The position numbers and the translations under genes are program-made. From the NCBI GenBank assembly GCA_025677825.1, contig JAIXMO010000015.1:186001-250000 (forward strand): a stretch of 64,000 nt of DNA, given 5' to 3'. The notes beneath the pieces were generated by a model, which made no database searches, was not told the origin of the DNA, and saw only the letters and a list, made by a program, of their open reading frames with translations. This document shows, piece after piece, positions 12,214-25,610 of this stretch. The DNA is from Helicostylum pulchrum. Its lineage: Eukaryota > Mucoromycota > Mucoromycetes > Mucorales > Mucoraceae. Each line of letters starts with the position of its first letter. The first letter of the stretch is position 1.

Positions 12214-15200
12214 TTATTCTCCATCGGAATCTGATTGAATTATTTGATGATGGTGTAAAGCCGCGTAACTGGATTGACTCTGTCGAGTTAGTGCCCAATA
12301 ATCGGGAACCATCAAGAAGTATCTCTCCATCGCCTCCCTAAATCTAATTCGGTATTGACGAGGCGAAACAATTGTAGGTCCTTTACCTCCGCCTCCTAAT
12401 ATTCCGGATTCCTTTACCCAACTTTCGAGTTTCTTGTCCCAAGTAAATGTACGGATAAAATCTACAATACCAACTACTAACTCTTGTCTTTCTTCGTCAA
12501 TGCCAACAAGTAAAGAATAGTCCATGACATTTCTTTGTGATAAAAATAAAGTATCGTTGTGAAGTGAGCTTCGAAGTATTTCTTTGGAGTGAGTTCGAAT
12601 GAATAATGGTGATTGGTAGATGACTACAGTTCATATAGTTTTTTTTAGTACAAAGTACATATTATATGTCCGTGTAACTTATACTTTACGTTCTACTAAA
12701 TTTTCATCTAATAAGACCTCATCTTGTTTTCCCGTCGACTGTACATGTCGATTTCTCATAGAACCCTTCAAATCAAAAATCTATAATAGTTGTATAATGA
12801 TAAGATTATCTGTTTTGTTTCCGTTTTTCTCTCTCTTGTACCTTTTTAATATTTCTTTGATAAAACAAGTTTTCCATTACCAATACATCCATTCTCATGG
12901 ATTTACCAGTAACAGAATTTTTATAACCAATACTGTAGAATCCAAATATTTTAGCAAGAACAGTCGGAAGTTCACGAAAGAAAGCTTCAGACATGTGTTG
13001 GAAATATGCAGGTGCGAATCCCAGAAACGCATCTAATTCATATTTTGACATTTGTTTCATTAGCAAACGATCATCTAAGAAAAAAAAAAAAATTAGAGCT
13101 ATTAAAATTAAAAAGTATACTTAGTCTTACTTTTTGTTTTCAGAAAAGCAGATCCGGATTTTCCACCAGAAGAATCCCATTTAATACAACTAGCCAGCGA
13201 CATGATATAACTTTCATCACAACCGCAATTCCTTCGAAGTGCATCAAACTGTTCAGAGAAGAATATTTTACAAAAGAACTTTGAAGAACCAGTTGAGAAA
13301 TCTAATAAGAAAAAGATAAATAAGAATACATACAATTATTAAAGAAAGCGAAGTACTTACTATATCTCATATGAGTGCCTGATTCTCTTAACAGAGTTTC
13401 TTGAATACCATCAACTGATGGGGCTGGGTTTCCACCGTTATCCATGGTTGATATCGACGGGGCCTTCGAACCTGCCAAAGAAGCATTACCAGGTTTAATA
13501 GTTCCATCGTTCGATTGGTTATCACTACTAAATTCTTGAATTTCATGCATTTTTACAAGATAGTCTTCAGAACTGAGGGTATGAGCAATAATTGTACTTG
13601 GCTCATCCTCTCGTACGACAACACAAGACTCAGGAAATACGTATTCAGTAGGTAATCTAAGTCAATAAAGTCAACAATTCGAATTATATATGTATATAAA
13701 AAAAAAAATACGTACAAGGGAGATTCCAGAGGTAAAAGGTTACCTACACCATTATCCGTTAAAAAGTTTGTCAATGTCTTCATAAAAGATATCTTTTCCG
13801 GTGAATGACGACCATCTTCTAAAGCATCAGTAATATTGGAACGACTATAGTCTGCATTACTAGGATGTAAACCATCTGTGATAATATCAGGATGAATATT
13901 ATGCAAGTCGTCTATACTCATAGTATCAACATTTGCTTGTTGATCCATTAAAAGCTCAGAAGCACAAGGTAAATCGCGATCATTTCCTTCTTCGCCAGAT
14001 AGACCCGAAGACATATCCAATTGACCATCGCTAAAAGGAAAATAGGTTTTGGCAAATTGATATTGTTGATGTTCGTTGTTAGTCAAATTTGTTGGTAAAG
14101 ACTGGTTTTCAATTATTTCTTTATCACTGGTTGCTTCCAAAACTGCTGTTGCACCTTCAATAACCTTATGAGTATAAGGTGCCAAAGAAGAAAAGTAATC
14201 AATTTGGCTCTTGTCAGAGTCATCACCAGAGTCATTAGAAAGATCATTGTCGTCATTATCTGCTTCATCTCCATTACTGTTAACGTTTCTAGTAACTAAT
14301 CTATTAGATGTTTGGGTTTCTCGTTTTCTACCGTAAGGGTGTTCAATATAACGTTTTTTACTGCTATTTCCATTTTTGTGGTGTTTCTTTTTATTCTTGA
14401 TGGTTGATTCTATAGATACTGTATCCTCTGGGAAATCACCACTTGCATAAAATTCATCATCAATATCTTCCTGAACAAGATCATTTGCGCGGCTATACAC
14501 TTGAATATACGTCTTTTTTCTCGGCAATCGAGACCTGAATTTACGTGTGTTTATATTTCTTTGAAGGAAAGTACTGGGGTCATCCTCTTCATTGCCATCA
14601 CCTTCAGTATCTTCATTGTATCTATTTCCCAGCTGCTCAAATAGACTTTTATGGTTAAGACGTTGACTATGACCAATAGAGTGATGTCTAATATGTCGAC
14701 CACGTTGTGGAATATTAGCAGAAGTTACAGATCTAGGCATCTTTGCATCAGGAATTTTTACAGGAAGAGTAACGTTAGACAAGTCCTTTTTGGCAGCACT
14801 GCTTTTACCTTTCTTGTCTGTTGAATGAGAAACCGTATTTGAAGAGGGTCGTGCTGAAGAAGCAAAAGTATTCATATTACTTCTTTGACGTCGATTGAAT
14901 AACTGATACAAAGGTGGTGTGGAAGGGATACCAACCTTTACATTAGCACTGTAAAGTGGTATAGGAATACGAGAAGGAGTAAAAGCAGCAGATATGGATC
15001 CAGGACTTTTAAGTCTTAAAAACTTGTTGGAAGTAATTTGATTTAGTGCCTCAATTCCTGTCGATCTTCCTTCATCGATTTTAAGCTTTGCATTTAGTTC
15101 ATTCAGTAGTTCTAGTGATAACCTTCTTCTTATTTCGGGTCTCAAGAAAGAACCCTTATGGTCAGAGTCTACCAGTACAGAATCTTCGGATGATGAAGAC

Positions 15201-18200
15201 TGATCGTCATCATTACCACCAGCTGATGAATTTCTTTCAGAAGGAGACGAAGACAGCGTTGGAAATACCATTTTACTATTTTTCTTGGTATCACATTCAT
15301 CTACCTTTGTAGAAAACTTTCGCTTGTAATTATGGCCTATCAATGTATCATCATCTTCACCATCAAGACCAATACCTAACAAAGGTAGATCCGTTGCTTC
15401 CGTAGCACGTTTGGTACGCTCGTTGTCCATATTAGAGATTGCAAATTCAGAAATGTCTGTAGGAAACATTTTTCGTAAGTGATTTGCTGTAATCTTTTTT
15501 AACTCACGTTCAGGTTGCAAGTAATATCGAACAAAATCAGAGTACATGGCATCCCAATGACTAACTATTTGGAACAGGTGTTTTCGAACACCACTAATCG
15601 TTAGCGTATCATATGGATCTGAATGAGCATAGACATTTTGAACATGTTGTAAAATATCTTTTTTCTCTCCTTGAGCTACTGTTGACATATCTTGAAGTTC
15701 TGTTTTACACGAATCCAGTTTATGAGGGTCTACTAAATCAAAGGGAAACGCCTTGTTACGTTCAATGATTGATTGATAAAACTTATTAATCTTGGATCGT
15801 AATAATGCAAGTTCAGCGTCCTTAATATCCATTTGTACTTTACTGAGAATAAACAACTTCATGGGCGGTACTGTTACTTCGAGTAAATCAATCGAATCAT
15901 ATTGAAATCTAACTGCCAAATTCATATAGCCAAAGTATCTGACATGGTTTCGGTTCATATCGTGTGGACAAATATCTGCTCGGCAATACACTCCTTTTTG
16001 ATAAAAGAATATTTCAAGAAATTTACCAAATGAGTAGTTCCATGTGTTTTCTGATACAGGTAAAACAGGTGTCGGCTTATCACACTCTTTACAGTAATTC
16101 CACATTAAAAGTTTGTTTTGCATACCGGGTAAAGGACAAGCAAATGGTTCAATCATAACATTAACACGTGCGTTACCATGAGCATATGATCTGTAATGTT
16201 GCAGCATAGGGTTATCGCACATAAACGACGAACATGGCTGATGAGCGTCAGTACAGAAATCAGTAATATATTGACCCAACGTCTTATCGGACGGGAATCG
16301 ATAGAAGCTAAATATACGTATTTCCGGTCCTTGGCAAGGAACAGTTGTGACAGTACAGACACTAGAAAACAATACAACAATATTTTGATGGTAAAAGGGA
16401 CTGATAAATTCAGGGTTTTCGCCAATATAAGCTTCCCAGGCTTTGGATATTTGTCGATGCTTTGCTATTAAATCATTCTCAGCTTCAATTACAACATCTT
16501 CTTCGTGCCAGTGTTGATGACGGTAATATTGCTCAGACGACTCAGTTTTCGCTACAAATGTGCTGTTATCAGCGCTATGTATGGACTGTCTTTCAAAGGT
16601 TGAACGAGTAGGGGAAGCGGATAACGGAGCAGTAAAATCTTTTGTTGTGTTGGTGGTTAATATAGATGATCCAGAAGCTGACTTGCGACGTTTTTGATCA
16701 TTGATCAATGCAAGCTTATCCTCGGTTTCTTTTAACGCCACCAAAAGATAAGGAGGCGGGAAAACTACAAACTGAGACACAGAGAGTATCGTATTTTGAT
16801 AGAGCTTTAATAAAGCTGTTGTGTAATGACTATTTATTGTCGCACTATCATCTTCCTCGTATTCGACAACAGAGGTAGCACAAGCGCTTTCTCCAGACTG
16901 CTGCAGTTCCAATTTTGTCAATTCAGATATAACAGATACAAATGGAGATTTCGTAGTTTCTGATAAATAAGATGTAGGTACTGTTGGTCCGACATTTATT
17001 TCTGTCGATCCACGACTTTTAGCAAATGAATCTAACAACAAAGATGTTTCTAGTTTCAAATTGTTCACAACAAACACCATAAAATCGATCAGACGCTTAA
17101 TCACACGTAATGTTTCATCTCGTTCGCCACGTAATACAATAGTACCACCTAATTCAGGAGAACAATTGTCAAAAATCAAAAAGGTCTTTCGACGGTTAGG
17201 AATCCATTCATGCATCACAGTGCGAATTTCAAAAGATCCGCATCGGCCAAAAGATAAGCCATGTTGAAGTTTATCAACTGAAGTTACAATACTAGCTTGC
17301 GTACATCGAGCTATGGCTTCAATCACGCTATGCTTGACGTTATGAACGACTGGTATTTTAGCTTCCAACAGGAACTCTAAGGCTAACCGAGATACTGTAG
17401 ATTTGACTACTAACAAAGAAGGTTTTAGAGCAACAATGCGACCTACTAGTTTTTTAATATGTTCTCGTTCTTGAGTGATAACAGGATTAATCGATAACAA
17501 TTGATTTTCCATCTCAATACGAGAATAATCCAAAGAAAATAACAAGATCAATATACGAGGATTTGAGATGTTATGCATCATACGTTTATGTGCAACATTC
17601 TTTGTACATACAACACCTTTAACATAAAAACTATCAGATGGCACACCGCCAGGAATTTTTTTAATCTTAACATAGTGTCGAACATCCATATCATCGCCCG
17701 CACTAATATCAGGTTGTACATTATGAGCAACCTTTAATAAAATACTCATAATTACTTCCTCCCAGTTACGTTTACTTGTATCCTCTAGCGTAATTTCTTC
17801 CATCAGCTGTCGTAAAATCCTTCGCGCATGTGTTCTTGCACTTAGACTTAATTCTACAATTTGAGGAGGTGGACCAGATACTCTGCGTTGACGAGGAGGT
17901 AAGCGAAGTCTATTTTTACTAGCAGGGGGGGCTTCTTGTTGAAAAGGTTGTGTTTGATTTTGCTGTGACCCATCATTAATAAAAGGATTAGGTGACCAAC
18001 TTTCATTAAATGATTGAGATCCAAAATCTGATTTAGGTAGCCCTATCGTATTGATACGAATCATATTGTTCTTGAATAACTTTTTGTTACCGTTCGCACC
18101 TGTATTACCGCCGTTACCTGTAAAACTTAATCGTCTTAGAGAATTGTAAGAATGTCTACTTGGTAAATTTTTACCTCGAAATTCTTCGGTTCGTTTTATA

Positions 18201-20187
18201 CGAAGACGATTATCGTAGGATTCATCGTCACTTCCTACAGTAGCTACTACATTACTATTAATACCTTGATTAGAGTCAACATTCAGTTGGTCCCCATAAG
18301 TGGATTTCGGCAGTATTTGGCTAGAGTTAGTATGAAACATTCCATAAATTGGAGGTTGTGGTGGAGGCGGAGGTGGAGGTGGAGGTATTAATTGAGGTCT
18401 CTCATAATGAGGATGAAGATGATCTTGATAAGATTCAGTTGTATCCTCATTGTTACCGGGAAATGGGCTTAATTCACTCTCTGCCAATACTGTACCACCA
18501 CCGCGATTTAACAAATGAGGTGGTAGCGGATAATTACTGTTTCCCCTAAAGGTTCCGGGAGATCCGTATTGTGTCATGACAGGATATCTTGTGTCCTCCA
18601 TGGGAGCAGATGATGACGTATTCGATCTTGGTCGTGACAATGTAGTTGACTTTAATAAGGAGGTTCCAGCATCTAATAAACGTTTCAAACCTCCACTAGT
18701 TGTTGATTCATTTGCTGAAGTACCAGTTGTTGTGATAGTTGGGATCACATTAGAAGACGATATCGCGTTACTATGAGGTAATGTTGGTGAATCGTTTGTA
18801 TTATTATTACTATACTGTTCTTGTGTACGAAAAGTATTTGAAGAATGAGGCCTTTCGAGTAAAAAAGACTTTTGAGGCGATCCACCTAAATAATTCTCAG
18901 ATCCATGTGTAGGTATTTCTAAAGCAAACATCGTGGTATCATCATTACCATACGTACTTCTAGTGTGTCTTAACGCAGTTGCCGGTATTTGCATTTTTGG
19001 AACCGCTAGAGGTGGTTTTTGAGATGGTATAATATTCGAATTATAAGATTTACCCGGATGTTGGTTTTGTTGCTGCTGCTGTAACTGCTGCTGTTGTTGA
19101 ATATCCGTATCCGCGTTATTTCCAACCACACTTGTTGCATTTGAAGGATGTTTTGATAAAGGATAATCGTGCGTATCTGAGTTAGAAGGAGGTATATTTT
19201 CTTTCAGTTGTAATAATTGTTCAGCGTAACAAAAGTTGCACACTCGAAATTGACCTTTTTGTTTATAGATCTTCCCAGATATAACGTGAGAAGCACATCT
19301 ACCACAAAATATTTGACCTAAAAAAACATCATTTGATTTCTTTTTAATTATAATTCACTATTTGAAAGAGGGCCATATTATTTACCACATGTACGGCAGT
19401 GGTGCTTTCTTCTTAATAAGGTAAAGGGTTTTCTACACTTGTAACATTCTTTACATTGCTCATCAGGCATCCAAAATTCTTTATCATTCTTTTGACCTCT
19501 TAAACGAGCCAGGATTTTCGAAAGAGAGTTCGAGTTGGATATTGAAAAATTAGTGGCGACTGACTGTGTATCACTATCAATTGATCTTCTTTTAGTTAGT
19601 GGAGAGCCTAGCAAGAAATCGATAGACGCACGACTATCGTCTTGTGATATTCTATTTGCGGACATAATGAATTGGACGGTAGAATTATTACTGGGTTCAT
19701 GCATACACTTTTGTTCCATCTTTTGATTTCCTACTGTGATTGTAGTAGCAGTAGTAGCAGTAGTTGACGTAGAAGGACGTGGAACTGTTTCAGGATGGAT
19801 AGACGTTGGAAAATTTGTAATAGTTTGATCTTTATTCGAATTAGAAGTGGTAGTAGTAGTAGAAGAAGAAGCTGTGGTCAAGTGTCTACTTAAACTAGAG
19901 TTGGTACTAATAGAGTTTGGTAAAGCTAATTGTTGTTGTTGTTCAAAGTTGTTTGGAATGGAAGTAGCAGAATGCTCGCCACTCATTAAAGAAATATCAG
20001 AAGGTTTTTTGTCATTAAGAGTGCTGGTTGTACGAACTGAACAATTATCTTGTATATGAGGCTGTCCAGACACTGCACTTAGGACTTTATCGAATATTTT
20101 TGATAACACGCCTTCTTCGTTTATATTATCTTCGGGTGTTTGAAAGTTAAAACTAGTAAGACTAGACCTACGTTGTTTATTATCCAT
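12214..20187 (-). CDS. FAB1: 1-phosphatidylinositol-3-phosphate 5-kinase (Fab1/PIKfyve)
   Basis: This kinase makes PI(3,5)P2 on endosome and vacuole membranes. Seven exons, 20187-19386, 19317-13716, 13656-13361, 13301-13131, 13074-12842, 12780-12690 and 12623-12214, close in frame to about 2534 aa, at the long end for the family. A FYVE zinc finger lies at about residues 246-310: [14 protein letters not shown], the PI3P-binding [10 protein letters not shown], then FCGRCASH after the first intron. The Cpn60/TCP1-like domain is near 800-1070 (for example [18 protein letters not shown]). The C-terminal lipid kinase runs from [17 protein letters not shown] through [24 protein letters not shown] and [10 protein letters not shown]. 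Long low-complexity Ser/Asn/Gln and proline linkers lie between domains. No DEP domain was seen. Exon-intron phases are consistent throughout. Confidence 0.95.
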
Positions 20188-20224
20188 TATGTTATAGTAA
20201 TGTCAAAATTGATCATTGACAATT

Positions 20225-20279
20225 CTAAAAAAAAAGAAGGGATAAATAAGGATAAGAGATAAAAAAAAAACAAGCTTAC
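20225..20279 (-). other. Probable 5' UTR intron of FAB1
   Basis: On the minus strand a GTAAGC donor at 20279 and a T-rich acceptor ending TAG at 20225 flank a 55 bp segment of typical local intron size. Splicing it in does not extend the reading frame, because a TGA follows before the ATG at 20187, so it would be an intron in the leader. Confidence 0.45.
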
Positions 20280-20402
20280 CGTTTGAATCAATTGAAGTGC
20301 AGTCACTCTTTCTCCTTGCGTAAGAAGACAAGATAATGAAAAGAAAACATGATGAAACATCTTTCTTCTATTTGAAAAATAACAAAACAATGATGAGGTC
20401 AT

Positions 20403-21507
20403 TGCGTTTTTTTTTTATTTGTCTCCATTTGGTCATTGACAGATTTATATGATCACGAAAAGACGAAATAGGATACGTGTACCAGTATGGCTGAGATGCA
20501 TAAAATGGAATATGTAAGCCTTTTACTTGAAAAAACAGTATCATATGTTTTTTTAGGAATCTTACAAACAACAGCAAAGTTCAAGGGGTTAATCTACAGT
20601 ATTTCGAAAAGTATCAATCTTTTTTATCATTCGTGTTTCCGTACGCGTAAGCCTGATTCCTCAAGAAGAACAAAATTTGTCTGGATGCTGACTACGCACG
20701 TGTTAAATTTTGATATTTAGGGCAATACATGATTGAAGGAACTACTGTGTTGTGCTACAATGTGAAAAATGGTAATATCCCTTCAATTCCCCTCCCTCCC
20801 CTCCCCTTTTTTTTACTTGAAATAGTTGCTAGCAAGATATAATTGATTAAATTTATTTACAAGACCCTTTCCATATTAGGGTCGAGCGATTTTCGCCTTT
20901 AATTACCAAATCAGTTTCATCAGTAAATAGTTCACTGCGGGTACATCAAATGCCGTCAATTCGTAAATCGGGATACTGATAACTCTAAACTTCATTACGT
21001 ACAAAGGAGCAGGAACAAAAGCGTAGCTCTGAGTTTTTACTTTGTAGTTTATTTGGGCAGTTGCACGGCAGTTATGAATATGATGAGAAAAAAAAAGAAC
21101 TTCTGTTTTTAAGGCGCGTATTAATCCCAAACCCAGAATTACATTACTTTATACGCGTTATATTTGGTGTGTGAACCAATAGAAACGGTTACATTTTACT
21201 TGTGAAGGTTTTTTATTTGTAATAAATTGAGTTGTCTTTTTGATTTTTTAACTCTGGATTCATAGTTTGGGTTCAAATAATCTTAATTCTAAAACGCAGA
21301 CTATATTGAAATGACAGGCCACTATTAAAATATAGAATATGTTGTTAACAGTAATTGTGTTTTTGATAAAATTACATTTATTATTTTTGAATATTAAAAA
21401 AGAAAAAAATAATTTGTTTGGTATATTTACAAAGTGAGGGGGAAGAGAGGAAAATTATAATAAGTAGTAATATACAAGAAATAAAAATTGAAATATCGTT
21501 TTTCAAT
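20403..21507. other. Intergenic, no gene seen
   Basis: About 1.1 kb between FAB1 and the 3' end of the amino acid transporter. Short frames only (for example 20487-20720 and 20903-21130) with no recognisable features. A CT-rich stretch (CCCCTCCCTCCCCTCCCC) lies near 20790. It presumably holds the FAB1 promoter. Confidence 0.6.
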
Positions 21508-23305
21508 TTAAGAAGGACAGAAGGCAGCGATAGGTTCGCCAGTGTGAACGGGGTAGATAAAGGAATCAATGGAGACATACAAAGTATATACCAAAATACC
21601 GGATCCAAAGATGATAAGAGCAACATTTAAAACTTTATCTGTAATCTTCTTAGAGACCTTATAATGGAACATACCAGGGAAAATGAAACATAAAGGTACA
21701 CAAGCGACTGAACCAACCAAGGAAACAAACTTGTCAAGATTTTCACCACCGATACCAAAGGCAATTGCAGCACAAAGTACACACAAGACAGTTCTGTAAA
21801 AATTCTTGGACCACTTGACAGCAATACTTTCTTTACCAGATCTGAATCTACTGAAAAGACCGTTTTCAATAATCTTCAAGGCAGGGAAAAGCATCAAGGG
21901 AGCAGTTAAACAAATAGCCAAAGAATATAATAATTGAACAGCAATGGTGAGGTTGTTATCGGGAGGGAAATTGTAAACAATAGCAGATTGAACTTGATCA
22001 CCATAGGCCAAGTAGGAAATAGTACCGATCAAGATGTAGATAACACAAACGATCAACATACCCAAAGTAAGAACGAATGGGAATCTTTCGGGACGTTCCA
22101 TAGATTCAACAATAGGAATAACTAATAGTAATAGGACGGGTTAATAAAACTAATTCAAACTAGTTTTACGAGCTAAAAAAAATACTTACTAAGGCCGATT
22201 CCTTCAAAAGAGAAAGTAGCTGTACCAATCATGAGAGCAAAGTTTGCAGGGTTCACAGCAGCAACATTGGGTCCAACACCATGAGTACTTAATTGATCGG
22301 CACTGAAATAAATGATACAGATTAAACCAAACAAGATGAAAACATCGGCGATAATAGCAGTGAAAGATAACTTGGCAATATGACGGACTAAAGCGAGAGG
22401 GATCAAAATAACCAAAGGCATCCAGATATAGTATTTCTGTTCAATACCTGCTGTACAGTTCGAGAGAACATCGACAACGCTAACAAGATTACCAGAAATA
22501 AAGATGAAGTAGGAACAAACGAAACCAATTTGAGAAATAATAATAAAAAACAATACAATATAACGAAGAGCTTGACCGTACAATAAACCGCCCATATCAC
22601 CATAAGAACCACCGACAATGTGTTGAGTATTAACTAATCTTAAAAATGCAAATAAACAAATACAAGCAATGAGAATCATCAATACAATCGATAATGCTAA
22701 ACCACCATTCTGGAAACTAAAAGTATACAATATTAGATTTTTAAGGTGTCAATTTCGATTGCATAAAAAAAAACTACTTACGCCTTTGGTAAAAATAAAA
22801 CACCCGAACCAATGAAAGCCTTCAAGAACATAAACATGGCTTTTCCAACAGAAGCCTTAGGTGCCATCTCTTCAGTATCTTCAATTAATTCTTCGCCCAC
22901 GGTGGATTCTTCATGTTTAACAACAGAAGATCTTTGAGAAATGTAACTCTTTCTTTTTTCCTCATCAATTAAACTAGTAAGTCTTGGACGATGAGTGTCA
23001 TCCAAACGTTCACCGGCAAAGTTACTATACATGGACAGAGAAGAGATTGTTCTGACCATGGATCTTCTTTTTGCTGCACTTGCAAAGGAGGTACCTCTAC
23101 TAGAAAGACCAGGTCTTGGAGTACCGCGAACATTAATTGAAGAATTCATACGACTGCCCGCAGGTCGTTCGATGTGATTAGGCATTCCACTAAAGTGTGC
23201 GTGACTCTCTGGACGAGGAGATCCAGCTTTTGGAAGGTTATAAGATTGACTACGCACATCGGCAAGATTAGCAGTGCCTCTTAAACTTTCGTTATTATTT
23301 TCCAT
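21508..23305 (-). CDS. Vacuolar amino acid transporter, AAAP family (Avt3/Avt4-like)
   Basis: This is an amino acid/auxin permease family carrier, most like the fungal Avt3/Avt4 exporters that move neutral amino acids out of the vacuole. Three exons, 23305-22782, 22716-22190 and 22121-21508, give a protein of about 554 aa. The first 135 residues are hydrophilic, Ser/Arg-rich and cytosolic, as in AVT3/4. The family signature follows at the first helix: KAFIGSGVLFLPKAF, then GGLALSIVLM, NTQHIVGGSYGDMG, and the helix 6-7 region FSFEGIGLIIPIVESMERPE. About ten to eleven hydrophobic helices can be counted, ending FCPS. The two introns are 65 and 68 bp. Subtype and substrate are inferred from the long N-terminus and signature motifs, not proven. 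Confidence 0.9.
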
Positions 23306-25610
23306 TATGTTGTATAAAAAAGTTTTTTTTTAGTTGTATTTAAGAAAAAAAGAATTGTACTTTTATAATTTTTTTTCTTCTCGTTTATATATACAAACAA
23401 CGGTATTTGAAATTTTTTTCCGATTCTTTTTTTTAATGGAGACAGCGCTCGGCAATGGGTGAAACTTGCGCAAAGAGAAAAACTTTCTACGTCATGTTAC
23501 ACATTGAAGAAAGCTTAATTAAATCGCCTCTCTGTAAAATTTATTGTGCTCCACTCTTTTTAAAACTAGGTGAGTCGGAATCAGATTGTACAGCAGTAAG
23601 CGATGACCTGAATTGTCGCTTCGAATCAATTTATAACATTAATTTTGTAATTCTATATTTTTATTTTTTTACGTGTCCCTGAATCAACTCATACAAAAAA
23701 AAAAAAGAATGCATGTACTTGTTTACATATATTTTCTGCTTTTAGATATATAATCCAAAAAAAGCAGTATTGTCTACAAATTTATATTATTTTGTACAAA
23801 TATACATATAAAAAAAAAAACTTCTCACGCACATACATTATAATATTTACTTCGAAAAAGGACGATCTCCTCATTGAAAAATATGTTACATAGAATTTCT
23901 AATGTCTCTGGACGCATAAAGTTTTCCTTTTTTTTTCGTGCTCCATTAAACCGACGTCAGTTTGCAAAGAGGAGTTTTTTTATTTGCTACGAAATGATAT
24001 CATCAAGTTTTTATTTTATTTTTTATTTTAATTGGATAATCGAGTCAGTTTTTTTTTTTCTTTTTTTACCCCGCCTTTGTGTGATGGTAAAATGACATCA
24101 AACAGTAAAATCGTGTAACTTAGTTACAGATTTTCGTTTACTGCTCGGACTATACCGTTCGATCGGCACACTCTAGATTATCGTAATTACGATCCAAAAC
24201 TACAACGGGCAGAGTAAGAGTAAAAATAGCTTATAATTTGTCGGATCCGTATATTTTTTTCCATTCGTATTCCTGGAAGAGTTTCGCAGAAAAAAATATA
24301 TATAGAACATAAGCTGCTATTTAAGAAGAAAGAAAAATTCTAATTAATGTAAAACTAGGTTCCGTTTCATTTAATAAATAGATCTTACTGGAATCTTCTA
24401 TACTTTTACTCTACCGCGCGATACGTATACCTAAACGTTTTTTATATATATATATTGCACCTCAATCGAACCAACAAAAAGATGTATTTTTAAATTACAC
24501 TAGAAGTTCCCAAGACTTGGCGAATCATTTTAGCTCTTTGGAAATATAAACTCAATGATCTGACTTGAAAAAAGATTTTTTTTCTTTTAATTTTTTCTAA
24601 ATACCATCGTAGAAATCTCAATTAAAAGTGCGTTCTATCAATTGTATCACGACTAATCACGGTTATAATTATTTTTTATATGTAATAAGTTTATTTTTCC
24701 ATTATATCCGAGTCGTATGATAGTAATGAAAGAAAAAAGGACTGGGGCAAAAAAAAAGTGCATAAAGTTTCTTGACTTGAGCTCGCATTGAATCGGCAAA
24801 TCAGGAACTAAATAAATGGACGAATCATTTTTTTTTACCTCCGCTAAGAAAAACTGTCTTGGAGCAGAACGCAAATTTCCCTTTTGCATCACTTCAATTA
24901 AAATGTAATATTGGATTAATATTCTTCCGTTTTACTATTCTATCATTGTCAGCTCGCACAGACCAATTTCATTCTAAAATACATGGCATATATAATAGAA
25001 TAGTTTCGCTACATGTATTAAAAAGCGACATCATTGTTTCTTTGTAGTTCCGATCAATAAACCATTTAGCACTCGAGAATGAGTATTTAGATCTAGTGTA
25101 TCACTACTAGCATTCGATTTGCGTTCTAGAATTTAACAAGTCTCCTCGGCCGTATCTGTAGATACCGAAAATAATAATAATATTGGCCAAAAAAACGTTC
25201 TATTTTTGACAAGTTTTATACACGTATACGTAGGAAGATCCCCCAGGTTTGTGTACGTAAATAACAAATTCTAAGTTTACTGTGAAAGTTACTATTACGT
25301 AACTGCTCTTTTTCAGATGAAGTCTCCGCTTCGAATCCTAAAGTGGCGGTCATTGTATATGTCATTGAGAGCGAAAAAAAAAGAGAATTATATCGCTATA
25401 CCTCTAATAGCAATTAAGAGATTATTTTAACACACATGCAACATTTTGTAGCAACCTTCTATTAAAATTCCCGTGGAATAACTGAAATTAAAATGAATTT
25501 ATATTGAAACCGAACATTATGATTTCAAAGAAAAAATTCGGTAATATTTATAAAGCGTGTTGCCATGAAAAATAAGCGGGATCTTTCTTTTTATTCCTTA
25601 GAATCTAATA
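23306..25610. other. Divergent intergenic region, no gene seen
   Basis: This 2.3 kb block lies between the divergent AVT-like transporter and the carboxypeptidase and must hold both promoters. It is AT-rich, with T runs near 24050 and short TA-dinucleotide tracts near 24440. I see no convincing open frame, RNA gene or transposon end. Frames at 23455-23682, 23874-24095 and 24859-25047 look like chance. Confidence 0.6.
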